NCBI GenBank assembly: GCA_022843305.1
Contig: JALHNX010000032.1
Location: 1 to 37,449, forward strand
DNA: 37,449 nucleotides
Origin: Pyrinomonadaceae bacterium
Lineage (GTDB): Bacteria > Acidobacteriota > Blastocatellia > Pyrinomonadales > Pyrinomonadaceae
Reading direction: 5' to 3'
The stretch's first letter is position 1, and every line of letters begins with the position of its first letter. This document shows positions 25,901 to 34,900 of this stretch, in pieces. The notes below the pieces were generated by a model, which made no database searches, was not told the origin of the DNA, and saw only the letters and a list, made by a program, of their open reading frames with translations. Position numbers and translations under genes: made by a program.

Positions 25901-28900
25901 GTCGAATGGATCATCAGGTCAAAGTCAGAGGTTTCAGAATCGAACTCGGAGAAATCGAAACCGCTTTGCTCGGCTACGCGCAAGTTTACCAAACGGTTGT
26001 CGTTGCCCGTGAATTTAACGATTCCGAAAAGCGCATCGCCGCTTATATTGTCGCAAAGGAAAACGAGAAAATCGGCACGGCAGATTTGAAAGCCCATCTG
26101 AGCGAATTATTGCCCGATTATATGATTCCGCAATATTTCATTTATTTAGCCGAAATGCCGCTCACGCCGAACGGGAAAATTAATCGCAAGGCGTTGCCGT
26201 CGCCGATTGCCGAATCCGAGAAAAAACTCGGAGTTTTTGCCGGAAATACATCTATCGAAGACGTTGTCGGCGGCATCTTCAGTGAAGTTTTAAGAAGTGA
26301 AAAAGTCGGTTACGACGATAACTTTTTTGAACTCGGCGGACATTCGCTGATCGCAACGCAGGTTATCGCACGTCTTAAAGAAACCTTCAGCATCGAGATG
26401 CCCATCGGCGCAATCTTCGATTCGCCGACCGTGCGCGGTTTGACCGACAAAGTAATTTCAAGCCAGCAAACCGGAATCAGCTATTCCGCGCCGAAAATAA
26501 ATATTGATTTTTCCGACACTTATCCTTTGTCAATCGAACAACAGCGGCTTTGGTTTCTCGAACAATTGGAACCCGGAAAAGCGACTTATAATATGCCCGG
26601 AGTTGTCAGATTGCGCGGGAATATAGATGTCGGGGCTTTGAAAGAATCGTTTCGTGAATTATTGCAGAGACACGCCGTTTTACGCACGACGTTTCATTCA
26701 AAGACAGGTCAGCCGGTGCAGAAAATCGGTAAATCGAACGAACCTGATTTTGAATTGATCGAATTTGAAAACATTCCCGAAAATCTCAGGGAAGCAAGAG
26801 CAAACCAACTAATCGCTGAAGAATCGAGCCGGATTTTTAATTTGGAAACGGGAGCGTTGGTGCGCTTTAGATTATTAAGAATAAACGACCGCAATCATTT
26901 ATTGCTGGTGACAATGCACCACATAATTTCGGATGGCTGGTCATTGGACGTGTTGTTTCGGGAAGTCGTTTTGATGTATGAGTCGCTCGTCAAAAACCAA
27001 CCTTCGCCGCTCAATCCGCTGCCGATTCAATATGTTGATTACGTCGTCAAACAAAAAGAAATCTTTGAAAAAGATTATCTGTCGAAAAAATTGGATTACT
27101 GGCGCAAACAGCTGGCGGGAATTCCGCCGTTTCTCGAACTTCCGCTCGACAAACCGCGTCCGCCGCTGCAAACCTTCAATGGCGATGTCGAAAGATTTAA
27201 GCTCACGACCGAGCTTGAGAAACAGCTCAATCAGCTCTGCCGCCGCGAAAAAATCACCTTGTTTATGCTTTCGCTGGCATCGCTTGCGGCGTTACTCGGG
27301 CAATTCGCAAACACGAAAGACATCGTTGTCGGTTCGCCGATTGCCGGTCGAAATGACAAAGACACTGAAGGATTAATCGGCTTTTTCATCAACACTCTCG
27401 TGATGCGAGTTGATCTTTCGGGAAACCCAACTTTCCGCGAACTGCTGCAAAGAGTCCGTGAAACCGCGCTTTCGGCGTATTCGAATCAGGAAATTTCATT
27501 TGAAATGCTCGTTGAAGAATTGCAGCCCGAAAGAAGTCTGAATCATTCGCCGATTTTTCAGGTAATGCTCGTCGTCCAGAATAAACTAGGAACACGACCG
27601 AAGTTTTCCGAAATTGATGTCGAATTGATTGATACGCAGAGCGATACGGCAAAATTTGAACTGACTCTCGATATTCGGGAAGAGGAAGAAGGAATCAAGG
27701 GAAATCTCGAATACAATACCGATCTTTTTGAAAAAGAAACAATCAAAAAGTTTATTGTCAGATATTTACACCTTTTGGAAAAAGCCGTCAACGATCCGAA
27801 TTTGAGATTGTCCGAATTAAACGAAATAACTCAGCCGGAAACCGAAACGCTGGTCCAAAACTGGAACAGACATTTTACGGGTCTCGATAATAATAAAGGT
27901 TTATATGAACTTATCGAACCGCATTTCCGGCAAAAACCCGAAAAGACGGCGTTGGTTTACGGAAAGAAAAAACTTTCATATAAAGACATCGAAAATTTAA
28001 CGGCAAAAGCCGCCGGTTATCTAAACGCAAGCGGAATAAATCGAGAAAATCCGGTCGGACTCTTATTATCAAAGGCTGATGAACAAGTGGTTTGGATGTT
28101 AGCCGCCGCTAAAATCGGTGTGCCGTATGTTCTCTTAAAGAAAGAAAAACAGTTTGATGAAATTTTTTCTTTGGTCAGGGAAACTAAAGCCGAAATTTTA
28201 ATAACCGATTTGGATTTTTCGGAGAAAGAATTAAAAAGCGGTCTCAATATTCTCAAACCGGATTTGGAAAATATTTCGGCAGACAGCTATCAAATTGCCG
28301 GAACACATCGGATAAATCCTCTCAGCACAGTCTTTATCGAATTTAATTATGAATTCGGCGAAAAACCGAAAGCCGTCGGCGTAACGCACCAAAACGTCGT
28401 TCAATTTGTAAAATATAATAACGAAGCGGCGGAAGAAAATTCCGAAATTGTCTGGGGAATAATTCAAAACGACAGCACGGAATTTTTTTCACTCGGAGTT
28501 TGGTCGGCATTTCTAAACGGCGAAAGTTTGTGTTTGGCGACACCGGACGAATCCGAAACGCCTTCGCTTCAGTCTGAATTTATCAAACATAACCGGATTC
28601 AAAAGATTATTCTCGGCAACACCGATTTTGAAAATTTATGGGCGGAACAAAAGCAATTCATCGAAGCCGACAACCAGATGGAATTTTGGAATTCGGTAAA
28701 TATAATTGCTTTCGGCGGCGAAACGGAGAAAAATACCGCGAAAAATGGTTTCGATTCCCAACAGTTAAACGGAAAAATTACAAAATTTAACGGGATTTAC
28801 TTTTCGGGTTTATATATTCCGAAAAGAAAATTCAAATTAACCGAACATTTTGAAGTCCGGTCGCCGATTCTCGAAAAGGCTTTAGCCGGAACGAAATATT

Positions 28901-31900
28901 ATTTACTAAATTCGGAATTGCAGCCGATTCCTCACGGCATCGCCGGCGAGCTTTTTGTCAGTGCCGATATGAGCGGCGGATTTCTGAATTATCCGTCGCA
29001 AACCGCCGGTAGATTTTTACCGAATCCGTTTTCCGAAAACGGCGGCTCGCGGCTCTTTAAAACCGGTTTGAAAGCGCGGTCGTTTGCCAACGGTGATTTT
29101 GAATATGTCGGGAAAACCGAAACCTTCGTCGAATCGAACGGCTTTCTTTTCGGGACGGAAAAGATTAAACAATGGTTGTCCGAACAACTAAATCTGAACA
29201 ACATACAAATCCAGCCCGAATATCAGAAAGAGTTCGTCAAGCTCACAATTTATCTTAAAACCAGAAGCGAAATAATGGTTGATTTGGAGGAAATTCGTCA
29301 AAATCTGCTCCGTTTGCTGCCGATCGAGATTTCAGACGTAAGTTTCAAAAAAGTAGATGATTTACCGGCAAAACAAATCCGTTTGAGAGAACGAACGGAA
29401 AATTTGAAGGGTAATAACTTAACAGGTGCAGATAATCGCCCGCAAAGTGAAATCGAACAAAAATTAGCGTCAATTTGGGAAGAGCTTCTCGGCATCAGGA
29501 TTGAAAATATTTATGAAAACTTTTTCGAGATCGGCGGGCATTCGCTTTTGGCAACACAGCTTTTTGCCCGAATAAAAGACATTTGGGGCATTGATTTACC
29601 GATTAAAAAACTGTTTGAAAGTCCGACGATTGCGGAAATTGCTCCGCTTATTCAATCAAAAACAGCTGAAAAAAGATACGTCGAAAGACCACTTCAAATT
29701 ACGAAAAGAACTATCGAAACAGATGCCAAACTGTCATTTGCCCAGCAAAGGTTGTGGTTGATTGACCGTTTGAATCCGGGAAGTACGGTTTACAATGTTC
29801 CGTATGCCTTTAAATTGACCGGAAAGCTCGACATAGAAAATTTTAGAAAAACGTTAGCGGCAATAATTTCACGTCACGAAATTCTCAGAACCGGAATAAA
29901 GCTCGTCGGCGACGAACCGCGTCAGCAGATCGAATCGGAAATTGAAACACCGCTCAGCTATATTGATTTAAGTTCGGAAGAAAATCTTACGGAATCAGCG
30001 ATCAAAGAATTACTGGCTGAAAAAGCGCGGCATATTTTCGATTTAACAAAGCCGCCCTTGATGCGCGCCGTTATCTTAAAAATTTCCGATTCGGAACATA
30101 TCGTCGAAGTCCTCTTTCACCATATCGTCACGGACGGCTGGTCGGTTCGCATCTTTATGGACGAAGTCAGGCAATTTTATGAAGTCTTCGAGCGCGGCGA
30201 AACTCCGCAATTGGAAAATCTTCCGTTTCAATATGCCGACTATGCGGAATGGCAGAGAGCGTATCTTTCCGGCGAAGTGATTGAGCGGCAATGGGCTTAC
30301 TGGCGTGAAAAACTGGCGGGCGCACCGCAGTCCATCGCTTTGCCGCGACGTGAAAAAACAGAAATCGGAAGCGAACTCGGAGAAAAGATCGTGTTTGAAC
30401 TCGACGACGGACTTGTCGCAAAGCTCGAAAAACTGGCAATCGAAGAAGAAACGACTTTATTCACGGTTTTGCTGACCGCGCTGAAAATTTTGCTTTCACG
30501 CCTGAGCAATGAAAAGGAAATCGTCATCGGAACGGCAATCGCCGGAAGACGGCTCGAAGTCGAAAAGCTGATCGGATTTTTTGTCAACACGCTTGTTCTG
30601 AGAACGGAAATTGACCGGAAAGATACCTTCAAAAAACTCCTCAGAAAAGTTCGTAATACATTTTTGGAGGCTTACGAATGGCAGGAAATTCCGTTTGAAG
30701 TAATCGTCGAAAAAATGTCGCTTTCGCGTGAAAGCGGTTTGTCGCCGCTGTTTCAGGTGATGATGGTTCAGCAAAGTCCTGAAACCGGCGCGGCGGAAAT
30801 GGCGGATTTGAAAATCGAAGGTGTCGGGGTTGAAACGGCGGCAGTCAAATTCGATCTAACGGTCGGCGCACAAAAAATCGGTGAAACGGTCAAAGGCGTT
30901 TGGGAATACAGGTCGGCAATGTTTTCCGCACAAACTATTTCGAGATGGATAGAAAATTGGAAGAAATTGCTTGAGTCAGCCGTCAAAGATACTGAAACGG
31001 TTGTTTCAAACCTTGAAATAAAAAGTGAAAAAGAACAAAAACTCCTGGACGAATGGAGCGGGGTCGCAAAATCGAAACCGGAATTCGCCGGTTTAATGAA
31101 TCATTTTTGGAAACAGGTCAACGAACAAAATGAAAAAATCGCTTTAATTTGCGGTCAAAATGAGTTGAGTTATCGTCAATTGGGCGAAAAAGTTTCGCAA
31201 TTAGCCGGTTTTCTCAAATCGCAAGGCATCGAAACCGAAGACCGCATCGGAGTTTTTGCCGGACGTTCGATCGAGCAAATCGTCGCAACTTTGGGAATCA
31301 TTCAAGCAGGCGGAGTTTACCTGCCATTCGATCAGACAATGCCGCCGGACAGATTAAAAGAAATGATAAAGGATTCCGGCTTAAAACTGATCTTATGCAC
31401 CGAGAAATCCTCGGGAAATTTTGATTGGAACGTGCCGGAAATTACCATTTCGGAAGCGATTAATCTCGGTCGGGAACAAAAACTGACCGAACCCGTGTGG
31501 GTGAGCGAAAAACAACTGGCTTACATAATGTTTACGTCCGGTTCGACCGGAAAACCCAAAGGAATCGGAATCGAACATTCGGGAATTGAAAGATTAACGA
31601 TTTCTCAGGATTATGTAAAATTCGATGCTGATGAAGTTGTTTTGCAAGCCGCGCCGGTTTCGTTTGACGCGGCAACGCTGGAAATTTGGGGAACTTTGTT
31701 AAATGGCGGAAAGTTAGTGATCTACGATTCTCCGCGCACCGAACTCAGAGAATTGGGCGAGTTGATCCGCAAGCAAAAGGTCAGCACTTTATGGCTCACG
31801 GCAGGTTTATTCCAGATGATGGTCGAGGAAAGAATCGAAGACCTGCGCGGTGTCAAACAACTATTGACGGGCGGCGATGTTTTACCGAAAGGGCAAGTCA

Positions 31901-34900
31901 ACAAGGTTGTGTCGGAATTGAAGGAAACCAATCTCATAAACGGTTACGGTCCGACCGAAAATACGACTTTTACTTGTTGTGCCGATTTAAACAGAGAATT
32001 TACAGAAAACGAATTGTTGCCGATCGGCAAACCGATAAAGGGAACTTACTGCTTCATTTTGGATGAAAATATGAATCCGGTCGCCGCGCAGGTAACGGGC
32101 GAGCTTTTTGTCGGCGGTTACGGATTGGCAAGAGGATATTGGGATAATCCCGAATTGACGGCTGAAAATTTCGTTCCCGATCCGTTCGGAAATGACGGCG
32201 GAAGATTATACCGCACCGGCGATTTTGTCAGATTTAATGACGGCGGCGAAATCGAGTTTGTCGGGCGGGCGGACGGACAGGTGAAGATTCGCGGTTTCAG
32301 AATCGAAATCGGCGAAATCGAACAGGTTCTCAACAGCCGCGAAGGAATTAATGCCGCCGTCGTAACTGCCGAAGGCGCAGGCGCGGGAAAACGGCTGGTT
32401 GCTCATTTAGTCGTTTCCGATAGCTGGACGGACGAAAAAGATTTGAAAAAGGCTTTACAGAAAAGCCTTCCGGGTTATATGATTCCGTCCGCATTTCAAA
32501 TTCACGATAATTTTCCGTTGACCGAAAACGGCAAAATTGATCGCGCCCGGCTGGTCGAAACGACGGTTAAAGCAACCGCTCCGGTTGCCAAAGAAAGAAC
32601 TGAACTGGACGACATCGAAAGATTTGTCAGCCGGATTTGGGAGGAGGTTTTGGGATGCGAAATCGAATCGGTCGAAACGGACTTCTTTGAAATCGGCGGA
32701 CATTCGCTGGTTGCGGCACAAGTTACGAATCGGGTCGAAAAGGAGCTGAAAATCGAAATTGGATTGCGCGAACTGTTTGAAAACCCGAAACTTGCCGATT
32801 ATGCGAAAATCGTCCGCGAACTCGCCGGCAGCGGAAATGTCTTTGAGGAAAAAATCGTTAAAAGAAACGCGAACGAAGAAGGTGATCCGCTTTCGTTTGC
32901 CCAACAGAGATTATGGTTTATTGATAAACTGCATCCGAACAGTTCTCTTTACAATATTCCGTTCGCCATTCGACTGCGCGGCAATCTCGACGTTGAAATT
33001 CTGGAAAAATGCCTGACTGAAATAATCGAACGTCACGAAACCCTCAGAACGGTTTTTACAGACCTCGACGGCGAACCGCGTCAAATCGTCAAACCGGCGT
33101 ATCCGTTTGAATTTAAAGTCATTGACATCAGCGATTTAGCTTCGGATCGGCAAGATCAAAAACTAAATGAATTATCTGTCGAAGAATCGGTCTTGCCCTT
33201 CGATTTAGCGCACGAACCGTTGATGCGGGCGGTATTAATCAAAATCGGCAACGAAGATCACGCCATTTTGTTTACGATGCACCATATTGTTTCGGATGGC
33301 TGGTCAACAAATCTGCTGATAGATGAACTGTTAAAATTGTATGTCGCGTATTCAAACGCGGAAGAACCGGATTTACCCGAATTGCCCGTCCAATATGCCG
33401 ATTATTCGAGTTGGCTGCGGAATTGGCTGCAGGGCGATGTTTTGAAGGAAAAACTGAATTTCTGGCATCAGGAACTGAAAGGAATCAAACCTTTTGCAAA
33501 TCTGCCGATTGATCGCTTGCGAACACCCGTGCAAAGCAATCGCGGAAAAGCTCTGGCTTTTACTTTTTCGGAGGAACTCACAGAAAAAATAAATAAAATC
33601 AGCAACGAAAACAAAGCGACGGTTTTTACCGTCTGTCTGGCTTTATTGAATTTAACTATTAGTAAATTTACGAGTGATGATGACATCGTGATTGGTTTGC
33701 CGGTCGCCGGCAGAACCAGAGCGGAGATTGAAAACCTCATCGGATTTTTCGTCAACACACTCGTTTTTCGCACAACTTTATCAACCGTATCCAATTTTCA
33801 GGAACTTTTAAATCAGACGCGGGAAAAATATCTGAAAGTTTTTTCAAATCAGGAAATACCTTTTGAAATGATCGTGGATGAAATGAAAATAGCCCGTGAA
33901 TTGAGTTATTCGCCGATTTTTCAAATTTCATTCTCCTATCAGCCACCCGCCACTAAATTTTTCACCTTGCCCGGCGGTTTGCGACTCGGACCGTTGACCG
34001 GTAAGCCCAAAGAAACCGCACCGCCCGAAGAAATCGGTGCGCCGGAGAAAACCGGCGAAGGTTATTTTCAGACCAAATTCGATCTGACCGTTTCGCTGGC
34101 TGAAGAGAACAATACTATCGGCGGCAGTTTTGTCTATAACGCGGATTTGTTCGACGAAAAAACGATGGAAGGTTTGATTTCAGCCTTTGAAAATATCGCT
34201 GACGAGGCGATAAACAGTCCGGACAAAGACTTTTCAAGCTATACGCTCTGGAACGATTCATCAAAAAAATACGCGCCGGAAATTGAAAAAAATACCGGCA
34301 TTGAAGACGATTTATTGGCAAAAATTGAACATCAGTTTGAATTTAATCAGCCGAAAATAGCCGTAATTGATAAAAACACAACAATCACATTCGGAAATTT
34401 AAGGTTGAAAACCGAATCTTTGGGTCAAAGATTAAATGAGATCGAATTTGATAATGCGCCCGTTCTGATTATTTCAAATTCGGCAATCGAAATCGTCATT
34501 TGCATTATTTCGCTTCTGAGGCATAATCTGCCGTATCTCTTAGTGCCGGATTTTGATGAAAGGAAAGTCAAGAAAATTATTGAAAAATCAGGCTCAAAAT
34601 TTGTTTTAACTCAGCAAACAGATAAAAGTTTCTTCATAAGGAACGAAGTTCGGACAATCCCGATTGACACGACCGGCATTGAAATAAAGTCGGATATTGA
34701 TGGAAAAAACATAAGCTATCCTGCCGCACCGAGGGTCGTTGATCAACCGGCGGTTTTAATAGAAGATGGAGAGAAAATCAACAAAATAAACCGCGATGTT
34801 TTTTTTGAATCGGTTGCGAAACTGAAAAAATTACTCCGACTCAAAATTGACGGCGATCTGACAGTTACTCAATTTGAAGCGACCGGCGCGGCATTTCTCG

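Noticed and set aside
26341..32705. Repeated DNA around GGHSL and HHxxxDGWS motifs as mobile or CRISPR-like repeats
   Set aside because: They are conserved domain motifs of recurring NRPS modules, far apart and diverged, with no repeat-spacer regularity.
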